From assembly GCA_963791885.1 (NCBI GenBank), contig CAWBUL010000005.1:1922001-1986000 (forward strand): 64,000 bases of DNA, read 5' to 3'. Below the pieces are notes generated by a model. It saw only the letters and a list, made by a program, of their open reading frames with translations, was not told where the DNA came from and did not search any database. Both the position numbers and the translations under genes were made by a program. This DNA is from CAVSUZ01 sp963791885 (GTDB lineage Bacteria; Pseudomonadota; Alphaproteobacteria; Acetobacterales; Acetobacteraceae). Below are positions 1-9,022 of this stretch, piece after piece. Within the stretch, counting starts at the first letter, position 1; every line of letters begins with the position of its first letter.

Positions 1-2552
1 AGTTCAGTGTAGCCTGCACCTGAAGCGAGGATCCCCAGCGGCCCTCGGTTCGGCCGGTTTCAATCGCTGACGTCACCAGCCCGCGGATGTCCCGCACCTT
101 CATCCATTTTTCCGCCAGCGCGTCATCGCGCCAGCTCGCGGGAAGATTGGGGAATTGCTGCAGATGCACGCTTTCGTTTTCGCCGAAACGGGCGGTCCAG
201 GCTTCCTCCGCGGTAAAGCACAACGCCGGCGCGAGCCAGGTTGTCAGGCAGCGGTGGAGATGATCAAGCACGGTGCGCGCGGCGCGGCGGCGCAGACTGT
301 CTGGCCGATCGCAGTAGATCGCGTCCTTGCGGATATCGAAGTAGAACGCCGAGAGGTCGGTGGCGCAGAAATTGTGGAGCTCCGGATAGACACCGGTCCA
401 ATCGTAGCTTTCAACGGCGGCGCGGATGCGTGCGTCCATTTCGGTCAGGCGATGCAGGACCCAGCGCTCCAGTTCCGGCATTTGGGATTCGGGGACGCGT
501 TCGGATTCGGCGAAACCATCGAGTGAGCCGAGAATCCAGCGCAGCGTATTGCGGAGACGTCGGTAGAGTTCGGCTTGCTGCTTCAGGATTTCCTTGCCGA
601 TGCGCAGATCGTCGGTGGTATCCGACATCATGACCCATAGGCGCAGGATGTCGGCGCCGTACTGGTCCATGGCTTCCTGTGGCGCGACGGTATTGCCCAG
701 GGACTTGGACATCTTCCGGCCCTGTTCGTCATTGACGAAACCATGGGTCAGCACGGCCTTGAACGGTGCGCGGCCGCGTGTGCCGATCGCTTCCAGAAGT
801 GACGAGTGGAACCAGCCGCGATGCTGGTCGGAGCCTTCCAGATAGAGGTCGGCCGGCCAGGGCAGACCGCGGCCTTCGAGGACGAATGCATGGGTCGAGC
901 CTGAACTCGAACCAGACATCCACGATATCCATCACCTGCTCGTAGTCATCCGCGTTGCGGTCGTTTCCGAGGAAACGTGATGGCGGGGAGGAGTACCACG
1001 CATCGGCGCCTTCGGCGGTGAATGCTTCGACGATCCGTTGGACCACGGCGGGGTCGCGCAACGGCTCGCCGGTGCGCTTCTCCACGAAAACGGCGATGGG
1101 TACGCCCCAGGCGCGTTGGCGACTGATGCACCAGTCGGGTCGGGCGGCCACCATGCTGCCGATGCGGTTGCGACCGGCATCGGGAACGAAATGGGTGGCG
1201 TCGATGGCGGCGAGGGCCTTCGCCCGGATCTGCTCGGGTCCGTCCAGTCGGATGAACCATTGCGGCGTGGCGCGGAAGATCAGCGGCGCCTTGCTGCGCC
1301 AGGAGTGCGGGTAGGAGTGGACGAGCGTGCTGCGGCCGAGCAGACCGCCGGCTTCTTTGAGTGCGGCGCAGACGGGATCGGCTGCTTTGTAGACATGCAC
1401 GCCCGCGAAGAGCGGTACCCAGGCATTAAAGGTGCCATCATCGCCAACAGTTTCAGGCACTTCCAGCTTGTTGGCGCGACCGAGGTCGAAGTCTTCCTCA
1501 CCATGGCCGGGGGCGATGTGAACGAAGCCCGTGCCGGCCTCGGTGGTGACGAAGTCGCCAAACAGGAGCGGCACATCATGGTCGTAGCCACGGCCGCGCA
1601 GCGGATGGGCGCAGACCGTGCCGGCGAGGTCCATACCCTTCATGACGCGCAGGACGTGATGGGTGGCGATCTTCGTCTCGGCCAGGAATTGCGGGAGCAG
1701 GGCGAGGGCGACCAGGAGCTGGTCACCGGCGCGGACAAGCGAGCCGTCCTGCACGCTGTCGACGCGGACCAGGGCGTAATCGAAGTCCGGTCCAGCAGCG
1801 ATCGCCCGGTTGCCCGGCATGGTCCAGGGCGTGGTGGTCCAGATCACCACCGCGGCGTCGCGCAGGTCGGGGGCGGGGGCGGTGATGATCGGGAAGCGCA
1901 CCCAAATCTGCGTGGATTTGTGGTCGTGGTACTCGATCTCGGCCTCTGCGAGGGCGGTCTTCTCGACCGGGGACCACATGACGGGGCGTAGGCCGCGGTA
2001 CAGCGCGCCGTTCAGGAGGAACTTACCGATCTCCCCGGCGATGGCGGCTTCGGAGGGAAGGTCCATGGTGGCGTAGCGGCGGTCCCAGGCGCCCTCGACG
2101 CCAAGACGGCGGAATTCGTCTTTCTGCACGCCCAGCCAGTGCTTGGCGTAGTCGCGGCACTCCTCGCGAAATTTCAGGATGGGGACCGCGTCCTTGTCCT
2201 TGCCGGCGGCGCGGTATTGTTCCTCGATCCGCCATTCGATCGGCAGGCCGTGGCAGTCCCAGCCGGGGATGTAGTCGGCGTCGAAGCCGGCCATCTGGCG
2301 GGTGCGGTTGATGAAGTCCTTGAGGATCTTGTTGAGCGCCGTGCCGATATGGATGTTGCCGTTCGCGTAGGGCGGACCATCGTGCAGGATGAAGAGCGGA
2401 CGACCCTTGGCGTCGGCGCGCATCTTGCCGAACAGGTCCATCTTGTCCCAGCGGGCCAGCATCGCGGGTTCTTTGCGCGGAAGATCGCCGCGCATCGGAA
2501 AGGAGGTGCGCGGCAGGAAAACGGTATCGCGATAATCGCGCTGTTCGGTCAT
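1..2552 (-). CDS. ileS: Isoleucyl-tRNA synthetase, 3'-partial and frameshifted
   Basis: Charges tRNA-Ile with isoleucine in the cytoplasm (class I aminoacyl-tRNA synthetase). The N-terminal part contains PYANGNIHIG (the HIGH region) and the editing/CP1 region. The KMSKS loop is encoded at about 701-715. The reading frame breaks at 904-905 just after DVWFE. Dropping one A from the plus-strand GAACTC restores SGSTHAFVLEGRG and an open frame to the window edge, so the C-terminus lies outside. The start at 2552 (MTEQRDYRDTV) fits the family; a start at 2687 would add 45 poorly conserved residues. Because the gene is normally essential and both halves look intact, I read the break as a probable sequence error. 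ribF lies upstream on the same strand, with a toxin-antitoxin pair in between. Confidence 0.93.
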
Positions 2553-2706
2553 TGGAAGAGGTCCGGAAGGATGGGAGGCGCGTGCGAACGTTCCGGCGGT
2601 CAGCGAGCCGCCGGGCGGGTAATTCGCGCCGGGATGTATCCCATTTCCATGTAGCTCACTATGGGGAGCCGAATGAGGTTGGGTCAAGGATCGGCGCTGA
2701 GTTGGG

Positions 2707-2754
2707 TTGGTATTGCGGTCTGGGATGTGTATATTTGACAGGGCAGATACACAT
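2707..2754 (+). promoter_or_regulatory. vapBC-like promoter with overlapping palindromic operator
   Basis: TTGGTA (2707-2712) and TATATT (2730-2735) are separated by 17 bp and resemble a sigma-70 promoter. A perfect 8-bp inverted repeat, ATGTGTAT at 2725-2732 and ATACACAT at 2747-2754, brackets the expected transcription start just ahead of the antitoxin gene. This is the usual arrangement for autorepression of a toxin-antitoxin operon by its own complex (family knowledge). No binding data are available. Confidence 0.6.
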
Positions 2755-2768
2755 TGAGCCAGCCGAAC

Positions 2769-2975
2769 ATGCGAACCAACATCGAAATTGACGACGCACT
2801 GCTTGCCGAGGCGATGAAACTGGCCCGTTTGCCGACCAAGCGTGCCGCGGTCGAGGAGGGCCTACGGCTGCTGGTCCGCGTCCAACGACAGGCCGACGCA
2901 CTGGCCGATCTCAAGGGCCTTGGGTGGGATGGCGATCTGAATGAGATGCGGATTCCAGGTGATCCTCGTCGATAG
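2769..2975 (+). CDS. vapB: VapB-type antitoxin
   Basis: Short (68 aa) ribbon-helix-helix-like antitoxin expected to bind and silence the PIN toxin encoded next to it and to repress the operon. MRTNIEIDDALLAEAM followed by LPTKRAAVEEGLRLLV is the typical VapB/DUF2191 N-terminus. The C-terminal tail (DLKGLGWDGDLNEMR) is of the kind that wraps the toxin. A TTG five codons upstream (2754) is an alternative start, but the ATG begins the conserved motif. It overlaps the toxin gene by 35 bp. The pair sits on the opposite strand between ribF and ileS, genes often adjacent in proteobacteria, which suggests insertion of the module. Confidence 0.85.
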   Translation: MRTNIEIDDALLAEAMKLARLPTKRAAVEEGLRLLVRVQRQADALADLKGLGWDGDLNEMRIPGDPRR

Positions 2976-3348
2976 CTCGGTCTGGGTCGCGCATCTGCGG
3001 GGGCTCAAGACGGTGGCCACAGCCAAACTGGAAACCCTATCCCTTCGGGAGCCTCTCCTGGTCGGCGATCTGATCCTGCTCGAAGTGCTCCAGGGGGCGC
3101 GAGACGACGGACATGCAGCGCGCATCGAGTTCGGTCTTCGCCGATTTCAGCTTGTATCTCTGCTGAACCCCGAACTGGCTTGTCGTGCTGCCCGTAACTA
3201 TCGGGAATTGCGCCGACACGGGATCACTGTGCGGAAGACGGCAGACATCATTATCGGGACGTTCTGCATCGAACACCGGCATGCGCTGCTGCACGATGAC
3301 CGAGACTTCGCTCCGATGGAGGAGCATTTGGGATTGATGGTGGCGTGA
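2941..3348 (+). CDS. vapC: VapC-type PIN-domain ribonuclease toxin
   Basis: Predicted Mg-dependent endoribonuclease of the PIN family (135 aa), probably cleaving tRNA or rRNA when free of VapB. The acidic active-site residues are visible: D in ILVDSSVW near the N-terminus, E in LILLEVLQG, D in KTADIIIG and D in HDDRDF. The frame opens at ATG 2941; a GTG at 2959 in front of ILVDSSVW is an equally plausible start. The gene overlaps the antitoxin gene, so the two are probably translationally coupled. All catalytic positions look intact. It converges on ribF, leaving 10 bp between the stop codons. Confidence 0.85.
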   Translation: MRCGFQVILVDSSVWVAHLRGLKTVATAKLETLSLREPLLVGDLILLEVLQGARDDGHAARIEFGLRRFQLVSLLNPELACRAARNYRELRRHGITVRKTADIIIGTFCIEHRHALLHDDRDFAPMEEHLGLMVA

Positions 3349-3358
3349 CTGGCCACTT

Positions 3359-4282
3359 TTAGCCCTTCAGCAGCCGCCGGGCTTCTGCGGCATCGGCCGC
3401 AATCTGCTCCTTCAGCGCGTCGAGGCCTGCGAACTTGCGCTCCGGCCGGATGTAGGCGTGCAGCGCCACCGCGAGTTCAACGCCGTAGAGATCGGCGGTG
3501 AAGTCGAACAGGTGCGCCTCCAGCCGGCTTTCCGGTCCTTCGTTCACTGTCGGTCGCCGGCCGATATTTGCGGCTCCCTTGCGCTCCGTTCCATCCGGCA
3601 GCCGAGCGGTGATGGCATAGACGCCGCGGGCGGGTTCGAGATGGCGGCCGAGCGCAATGTTCGCGGTGGGAAAGCCGATGGTGCGGCCCCGTTCATCCCC
3701 ATGCGCCACAATGCCGCGGATCGCCCAGGGTCGGCCAAGCTCGACGGCCGCACGCTCGGGATAGCCGTCCCGCAGGTCGCGCCGGATGCGGCTGGAGGAG
3801 ATCGGCCCCTCGGCATCGGTGACGGGCCGCACGAGCGTCAGCCCCATGCCGAGCGCCTCGGCCCGGTCGGCGAGGAAGGCCGCGTTGCCGCTTTTTCGGT
3901 GGCCGAAGGCGAAATCCCCGCCGCAGGCCAGATGCCGTGCGCCGACACCCTGAGACAGCACCTCGGACATGAAGGCCTCGGCTGAGAGCAGGCTGAACGC
4001 CTGGTCGAACGGGATTTCGTAGAGAACGGACACGCCCAAGGCGGCGAGCAGGTCCGCACGCTCCCGCGACAGGGTGAGCCGGAATGGGGGATCGTCGGGC
4101 CGGAAGACCTCTCTTGGGTGCGGTTCGAAGGTCAGGACGGCGAGTGGCGCATCCGGGCGGGCGGCGTGCGCGGCACGGAGCACCTCGATATGGCCGACAT
4201 GGACCCCATCAAAGTTGCCGAGCGCGACGGTGGCACCGCGCAGGGCAGGGGGCACGTTTTGCCAGTCGCGAACGATCTCCAA
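3359..4282 (-). CDS. ribF: Bifunctional riboflavin kinase / FMN adenylyltransferase
   Basis: Converts riboflavin to FMN and then FAD. The 307-aa protein has an N-terminal nucleotidyltransferase (FAD synthetase) domain with GNFDGVHVGH, and ISSSRIR before the linker. The C-terminal flavokinase domain has GRTIGFPTANI (the PTAN motif). Length is normal. The start codon is TTG, preceded by GGAAGG at good spacing; the next residues EIVRDW match family N-termini. It is 17 bp downstream of the MaoC-type gene on the same strand and upstream of ileS, with vapBC in between. Confidence 0.95.
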   Translation of the reverse strand: MEIVRDWQNVPPALRGATVALGNFDGVHVGHIEVLRAAHAARPDAPLAVLTFEPHPREVFRPDDPPFRLTLSRERADLLAALGVSVLYEIPFDQAFSLLSAEAFMSEVLSQGVGARHLACGGDFAFGHRKSGNAAFLADRAEALGMGLTLVRPVTDAEGPISSSRIRRDLRDGYPERAAVELGRPWAIRGIVAHGDERGRTIGFPTANIALGRHLEPARGVYAITARLPDGTERKGAANIGRRPTVNEGPESRLEAHLFDFTADLYGVELAVALHAYIRPERKFAGLDALKEQIAADAAEARRLLKG

Positions 4283-4298
4283 CGCGGGTGCCTTCCGA

Positions 4299-4700
4299 TC
4301 AGGGGACCTGAACGGTCGCCTCTCCCTCGATCACTGCCTTGCCGGCGACGGTGCAGGTGGTTTTGAGCGTGGCGCGGTTCTTGGTGGGGTCCAGGGCGGT
4401 GATTTCGGCTGTGGCGGTGACGGTGTCGCCGATCTTCACCGGGGCCCGGAAGCGCAGGGTCTGGCCGAGATAGATCGTGCCCGGGCCGGGCAGGCGGGTG
4501 CCGAGCACGGCGCTGATCAGGCCGGCGGAGAGCATGCCGTGGGCGATGCGCTCGCCGAAGATGGATTCCTTGGCGACTTCGGCGTTGAGGTGCACCGGGT
4601 TGGTGTCGGTACTGACGGCGGTGAACATCAGGATGTCGGCCTCGGTGATGGTCTTGCCCAGGCTGGCCGTCTGACCGACGGCGAGGTCCGAGAATGGCAT
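4299..4700 (-). CDS. MaoC-like (R)-specific enoyl-CoA hydratase
   Basis: A 133-aa single hot-dog-fold protein of the PhaJ/MaoC type, predicted to hydrate trans-2-enoyl-CoA to (R)-3-hydroxyacyl-CoA, linking beta-oxidation to polyhydroxyalkanoate or other (R)-hydroxyacyl pools. The hydratase motif is present: D32, N34, P35 and H37 in DTNPVHL, followed by FGERIAHGML. The chosen ATG starts the conserved MPFSDLAVGQ. The longer frame to 5024 would overlap the upstream regulator gene and has no family support. A 3-hydroxybutyrate dehydrogenase elsewhere in the window (36-37 kb) fits an organism with hydroxyalkanoate metabolism, though no link is shown. Confidence 0.85.
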   Translation of the reverse strand: MPFSDLAVGQTASLGKTITEADILMFTAVSTDTNPVHLNAEVAKESIFGERIAHGMLSAGLISAVLGTRLPGPGTIYLGQTLRFRAPVKIGDTVTATAEITALDPTKNRATLKTTCTVAGKAVIEGEATVQVP

Positions 4701-4752
4701 ATGGGTTGTTCCGCGCTGTGTGCGGGGCTTTTGGGGAATGGCATCCGGCCGG

Positions 4753-5451
4753 TCAAGCACGGCTCCGATCGGCCCGAAGCAGGTTGAGGATATAGGAATT
4801 CGACCTTTCGATGTGAGTTCGCGTCGCCAGTACGGCGGTTTCGGCATCGCCGGCGCGTGCAGCCTGGATAATCGCACGATGCTCAGTGGATGATTGGAGC
4901 ATGCGGGCATGATTGGCCGGATAGCGGCAAGAGAGGGTTCGGAGCAGATCATTGTGGAGATTAACGATCCGCAGCGCTTCTGAGTTGAAATGGCGCCGGT
5001 AAATGGCGCCATGAAAAATACCATTCTCGTGATGGAAGGCTGCGAAATCGCCCCGCTTTGCGGATTTTTCGAGCCGCTGCTGAATGGCGTCGAGCTCCGC
5101 GATGTCGGCGCTGCGGGCGGATTCCACGAACCAGCGTACGAAATACGGTTCGAGCAGCAGTAGGATGTCGAGGATGTTGCGCAGAAACGGCTCGTCGATC
5201 GCGCGCACGCGTGCGCCGCGATTGGGCAGGATCACGACCAATCCCTCGCCTTCCAACCGCTGCAGTGCTTCCCGGACCGGGTTGGCGCTGACGCCATACC
5301 GCGCGGCCAGGTCAGCTGTTTTGAGATGAAGGTTCGGCGTCAGGCGGCCGGCGACGATGTCGTCGCGGATCAGATCCTGAATGCGACGATAGCTGGGACT
5401 TGGGATATCCGGCTGCTGTTCCCGCCTACCTGTGGTTTTAACCGCGTCCAT
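4753..5451 (-). CDS. GntR-family (FadR/FCD subgroup) transcriptional regulator
   Basis: A 232-aa regulator with an N-terminal winged helix-turn-helix (about residues 20-85; LKTADLAARYGVSANPVREALQRLEGEGLV is split across the recognition region) and an all-alpha FCD ligand domain (about 95-220), usually binding a small organic acid or sugar acid. It is divergent from the epimerase/sugar ABC operon at 5.67-9.85 kb, so the parsimonious inference is that it controls that operon in response to its sugar substrate. The 214-bp gap contains an imperfect palindrome suited to a dimeric GntR protein. Confidence 0.88.
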   Translation of the reverse strand: MDAVKTTGRREQQPDIPSPSYRRIQDLIRDDIVAGRLTPNLHLKTADLAARYGVSANPVREALQRLEGEGLVVILPNRGARVRAIDEPFLRNILDILLLLEPYFVRWFVESARSADIAELDAIQQRLEKSAKRGDFAAFHHENGIFHGAIYRRHFNSEALRIVNLHNDLLRTLSCRYPANHARMLQSSTEHRAIIQAARAGDAETAVLATRTHIERSNSYILNLLRADRSRA

Positions 5452-5525
5452 GGGTCAGCCCGGGTTTGCAATGATGTCTGATCCCTGCGGGCACGACGGA
5501 TGACAACGGGGACCAGTGGCTTGAC

Positions 5526-5541
5526 AGATTCTATATAATCT
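5526..5541. promoter_or_regulatory. Possible GntR-regulator operator palindrome
   Basis: AGATTCTATATAATCT is a 16-bp palindrome with one mismatched pair (AGATT / AATCT arms around CTATAT), located in the divergent promoter region between the GntR/FCD regulator and the epimerase-ABC transporter operon. Size and symmetry suit GntR-family operators. The assignment to this regulator is inference from position only. Confidence 0.4.
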
Positions 5542-5665
5542 CTCTCTATTCCCATATAAACCGTACGTCCATCAAGGGCGGGCACAAACGAGGTGGGGAA
5601 ATGACGGAGCATGCAGTCTGCATGACGCTTGAGTGCGCCCTCTCTTCAGTTGCAGGAAACTGAAG

Positions 5666-6739
5666 ATGCCAAGGTCAGCGACGAAACCTGGGGATCGCAT
5701 ACTTCTTACGGGGGCGACCGGCCGCATTGGCGCCAATCTTTGCCGCACGCTGATCGCGCGTGGCTACACGGTTCGCGCAGTGGTCATGCCGGACGATCCA
5801 GCCATGTGGCGGATCGGTGGCCTCGAGATGGAGATCGTGACTGCGGACCTGCGTAATGAGTCACTCGTGGTACAGGCTTGCGCGGATGTGCAGGGCATCT
5901 GTCATCTCGCCGCGCTGATGGGTCCCGACGCCGGTGATATGTCCGTCAGCGAGTATTGGCATCTGAATGTCGATGCAACTCTGCATGTTCTCGAAGGGGC
6001 GCGCTCGTGTTCTGGTCTAGTGAAGTTTGTCTTTGCGAGCACCGACGCGACATATCCTGCCGTGAATCCCCGCTATAATCCGATCGATGAGAACCACGTG
6101 CAGGACCCGGTCAACCTTTATGGCCTGACGAAAGTCGTCGGCGAGCGATTGTGCCTGGATTACCTGACGGAGTTCGGGGTTCCCATTGTCATGCTGCGCT
6201 ACGGCGGTGTTTCCAGCCCTGACGAGCGGGCCGGCGGGCGCCAATATCTTCTCAGCGGCATGATCCAGCGATTTCGCGATGCCAAGGTGAGCCATAACAA
6301 TTATCTCTGGATCAATCTCCTGGGACATGAGCGCCCTTGCGAGTGGCTTGAGCCGCTGGTCGACAAACAGGATCAACTTGTTGCCTTGACCGATAAGGAT
6401 GGCCGGCCGTGGCTCTCTCATCCCACAGACGTCCGTGACGTGATTCAGGGCACGGTACTCGCCCTGGAATCAGAAGCTGGGGTCGGCGAGGCGTTCAATA
6501 TTCTGGGCCCCGGTCCGGTATCCAGTATCGAAGCGGTCCGCCATCTTGCCGAACGGACTGGTTTGCGTTGGTGCACCGCTGCCGTGCCGGTGCGGCTTGC
6601 TTACGAGATGAGCTTGTCCAAGGCACGCGCGGTCCTTGGCTACCGTCCGCAATTTGACTTCTTCCGCAGCGTCGATGACGGTCTTCGAATACTGGCAGGG
6701 GAAGACATGGGCGTTTTGGCGGCCAAGCCGCTTCGCTAG
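5666..6739 (+). CDS. NAD(P)-dependent epimerase/dehydratase (extended SDR)
   Basis: A 357-aa sugar-nucleotide or sugar-acid epimerase/dehydrogenase. It shows the Rossmann motif TGATGRIG (residues 15-22) and the catalytic Y152-x3-K156 in LYGLTK, with S/T at 125-126. The start at 5666 is preceded by AGGAAA at good spacing; a GTG at 5633 extends the frame by 11 residues without obvious conservation. It is the first gene of an operon continuing into a sugar ABC transporter, so its substrate is probably related to the imported sugar (inference). The exact reaction (4-epimerase, uronate dehydrogenase or other) cannot be fixed from the motifs. Confidence 0.85.
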   Translation: MPRSATKPGDRILLTGATGRIGANLCRTLIARGYTVRAVVMPDDPAMWRIGGLEMEIVTADLRNESLVVQACADVQGICHLAALMGPDAGDMSVSEYWHLNVDATLHVLEGARSCSGLVKFVFASTDATYPAVNPRYNPIDENHVQDPVNLYGLTKVVGERLCLDYLTEFGVPIVMLRYGGVSSPDERAGGRQYLLSGMIQRFRDAKVSHNNYLWINLLGHERPCEWLEPLVDKQDQLVALTDKDGRPWLSHPTDVRDVIQGTVLALESEAGVGEAFNILGPGPVSSIEAVRHLAERTGLRWCTAAVPVRLAYEMSLSKARAVLGYRPQFDFFRSVDDGLRILAGEDMGVLAAKPLR

Positions 6740-6800
6740 CGGTTTCCGCTCGGTTTCGCAGCGGGCCAGAGCCAATCTGGCCTGCCCGTGGGAGGAAATA

Positions 6801-8102
6801 ATGAAAGAATCTCGTGCACAAAACAGCATTACCCGGCGTGGCATTCTGACGGCCGGTGCTGCGACGGCTGCGGTCGCCGGTGTGTCGCGGCCACGACGAG
6901 CCTCGGCCCAGTCGCCGGTGACGCTGTCGATGATCGGCCTGGATGGCCATCCTTCCTGGCTCGCCACCAAGGCCATGATCAAGACCTACAAGGATGTTGC
7001 GCCAAACGTCAGCTTCCAACTATCCCAGTTCGATCTGCCGTCGATCAACGATAAGGTGAACCTCGATTTTCAGGCCAAGAAAGGCCAATACGATATCGTC
7101 TGGATGAACAGTGCTTCGGGAATCGGCTATTGGAGCGAGGCCGGCATTGTGGTGCCGCTCGATGAGATGATATCGCCCAGTTACAACCTGGACGATTTCC
7201 TGCATCTTGCGCGCGCAATCGCCACGCTGCGCGGTAAGCTCTACGGCATCGCGATCATGATCGAAGGTCGGATGCTGGTCTATCGGAAGGACCTGCTTGA
7301 ACCCACCGGCCTGGCGGTGCCCACAACGGTCGACGAGATGACCAAAGCGGCCCAGACGATGAATAATCCCTCTAAGAATCAATATGGATTCTCGCAGCGG
7401 GTGGCTTCCGGCGGCTCGATCTCGTACGACTGGGTGGGCTGGCTGTATTCGTTCGGCGGGCAGATTTACGATGCCAAATTCAACCCGCAGCTGACCTCGC
7501 CTGAAGCGGTCGCGGCGTTGCAAGCATTCATCAAGATCAATCAATACTCGGCTCCGTCGTCCAATCGCAGTTACGGCCAAATTGTCAGCGAGCTGCAGAC
7601 CGGCATCGCCGCCATGGCCAACGACGTTACAATCATCACGCCCCTGCTCGAGGATCCCAAAGCGTCGCGCTTCGCCGGCAAGTTCGGCTACGCGGTTGCT
7701 CCGGCGGGACCCAAGGGCCCCCGTCCGGAAACATCGGCGCACATGCTGGCTATTTCCTCACTGAGCAAGAAGCGCGAGGCGGCCTGGCAGTTCCTGGAGT
7801 GGATGACGTCGCAAAAGAACAATGAGCCGTGGATCTTCGCTGGAGGCGCCGCTTTCCGCGAAAGCATGTATAAAGATCCGGCGATTTTGGCGAAGTATCC
7901 GCAATACACACTGTTCAAGCAGATCCTCGATCAAGGCAATCCGGACTACGTGCCTCGGATCAAGCCGTCCGCTGAGATCATGATCCGCCTGGGCGAGGAG
8001 CTGAGTTCCGCGCTGGTGGGCGTGAAGCCGGTGAATCAGGCGCTCGGCGATGCGAATCAGGAGATCGCCGCGATCTTGAAGCGGAACGGCTATAGGACGT
8101 GA
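6801..8102 (+). CDS. Sugar ABC transporter substrate-binding protein (family 1)
   Basis: Periplasmic binding protein of the MalE/UgpB type, 433 aa. The N-terminus has a twin-arginine-like signal (SITRRGILTAGAATAAVAG, then a cleavable ASA region), suggesting Tat or Sec export. The mature part has the usual class-I/II binding lobe features (FEWMTSQ-like C-terminal region, YRKDLLEPTG). A strong GGAGG at 6791 precedes the ATG. It is followed directly by two permeases; the stop and the first permease start overlap (GTGA). Ligand is unknown; the neighbouring epimerase and GntR regulator point to a sugar or sugar acid. Confidence 0.9.
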   Translation: MKESRAQNSITRRGILTAGAATAAVAGVSRPRRASAQSPVTLSMIGLDGHPSWLATKAMIKTYKDVAPNVSFQLSQFDLPSINDKVNLDFQAKKGQYDIVWMNSASGIGYWSEAGIVVPLDEMISPSYNLDDFLHLARAIATLRGKLYGIAIMIEGRMLVYRKDLLEPTGLAVPTTVDEMTKAAQTMNNPSKNQYGFSQRVASGGSISYDWVGWLYSFGGQIYDAKFNPQLTSPEAVAALQAFIKINQYSAPSSNRSYGQIVSELQTGIAAMANDVTIITPLLEDPKASRFAGKFGYAVAPAGPKGPRPETSAHMLAISSLSKKREAAWQFLEWMTSQKNNEPWIFAGGAAFRESMYKDPAILAKYPQYTLFKQILDQGNPDYVPRIKPSAEIMIRLGEELSSALVGVKPVNQALGDANQEIAAILKRNGYRT

Positions 8103-9022
8103 GGCAAAAGCGGCCAGCGGTCCTGCGTACTGAGAGGAGTATGCGCAGCATTGCGGAGCCGTGGTTTTATCTTGCGCCGGCGCTCCTGTGGTTTCTGATT
8201 TTCTCGGTATTCCCGCTCGTTTACACGGTCAATATGAGCCTCCGTGACTGGAGCATTGCTGACCATCCTTTTGTCGGGCTTTCGCACTATGCGGAGATGA
8301 TCGGCGATCAATCATTTTATCACTCTCTGCGCGTGACCGCGATCTTCGCGTTCTTCACAGTCAGCCTGTCGTTTGTGTTCGGCTTTGCCATCGCCGTCCT
8401 GCTTGCCAATGACGATCTCTATGGCAAGACGTTTTTCCGCAGTATCGTGATCCTACCCTATGTCATTTCGGACATCGTCGTTGGGATCAGCTTCCGGCTT
8501 ATGTTTCATCCGATTCTGGGCGTGATAAACTATGTGCTGGGCACGCGCGGATGGGATTGGTTCGGATCGCCCAGGCTGGCACTTCTGTCAGTCAGCCTGG
8601 TCGTCGTGTGGCACCTGACGCCATTTTTCACCATCATCCTGCTTGCCGGTCTGCTCTCTCTGCCGAGGGAACCGTTTGAAGCGGCCCGCATCGACGGCGC
8701 CGGCGGCTGGCGACTGTTTCGCCATCTGACGTTGCCAATGATGAGACCTGTTTGCCAAGTCGTGCTGCTGATGGGTGTCATCGACGTCCTGAAGGTGTTC
8801 GGCATTATCTTCACAACAACCCAAGGTGGCCCCGCCCGTCTGACGGAAGTCATCGGGATGTATATATTCCGAACTGGGTTCCTGTTCTATCGCTTCGATT
8901 ACGCAAGTGCGATCGCGGTCGTCGTGGTCGTTGCCATGACCGTGCTCGCCATTCTGGCAATGCGGGCGCTGAGTGAGCGGAGCAGGACGGGTCTGGTGCC
9001 GGCCGAGGCGGGGCCTGGATGA
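8099..9022 (+). CDS. Sugar ABC transporter permease, MalF/UgpA type
   Basis: A 307-aa inner-membrane permease with six predicted transmembrane segments. The first lies in FYLAPALLWFLIFSVFPLVY. The EAA loop that contacts the ATPase appears in EAARIDGAGGWRLFRHLTLP. It starts with GTG overlapping the stop of the binding-protein gene and its end overlaps the next permease (ATGA), so all three are co-translated. It pairs with the next gene to form the channel. Confidence 0.9.
   Translation: MRQKRPAVLRTERSMRSIAEPWFYLAPALLWFLIFSVFPLVYTVNMSLRDWSIADHPFVGLSHYAEMIGDQSFYHSLRVTAIFAFFTVSLSFVFGFAIAVLLANDDLYGKTFFRSIVILPYVISDIVVGISFRLMFHPILGVINYVLGTRGWDWFGSPRLALLSVSLVVVWHLTPFFTIILLAGLLSLPREPFEAARIDGAGGWRLFRHLTLPMMRPVCQVVLLMGVIDVLKVFGIIFTTTQGGPARLTEVIGMYIFRTGFLFYRFDYASAIAVVVVVAMTVLAILAMRALSERSRTGLVPAEAGPG

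Noticed and set aside
1038..1991. 317-aa open frame on the plus strand opposite ileS
   Set aside because: Antisense to a clearly conserved synthetase; composition is the usual mirror of high-GC coding sequence and no motif is present.
3340..3360. Hairpin GTGGC/GCCAC with TTTT after vapC as a terminator
   Set aside because: Only a 5-bp stem that includes the stop codon; too weak to call.
5521..5539. TTGACA and TATAAT near each other as a consensus promoter
   Set aside because: Only 7 bp separate the hexamers, so they cannot act as one sigma-70 promoter; the area was instead noted for its palindrome.
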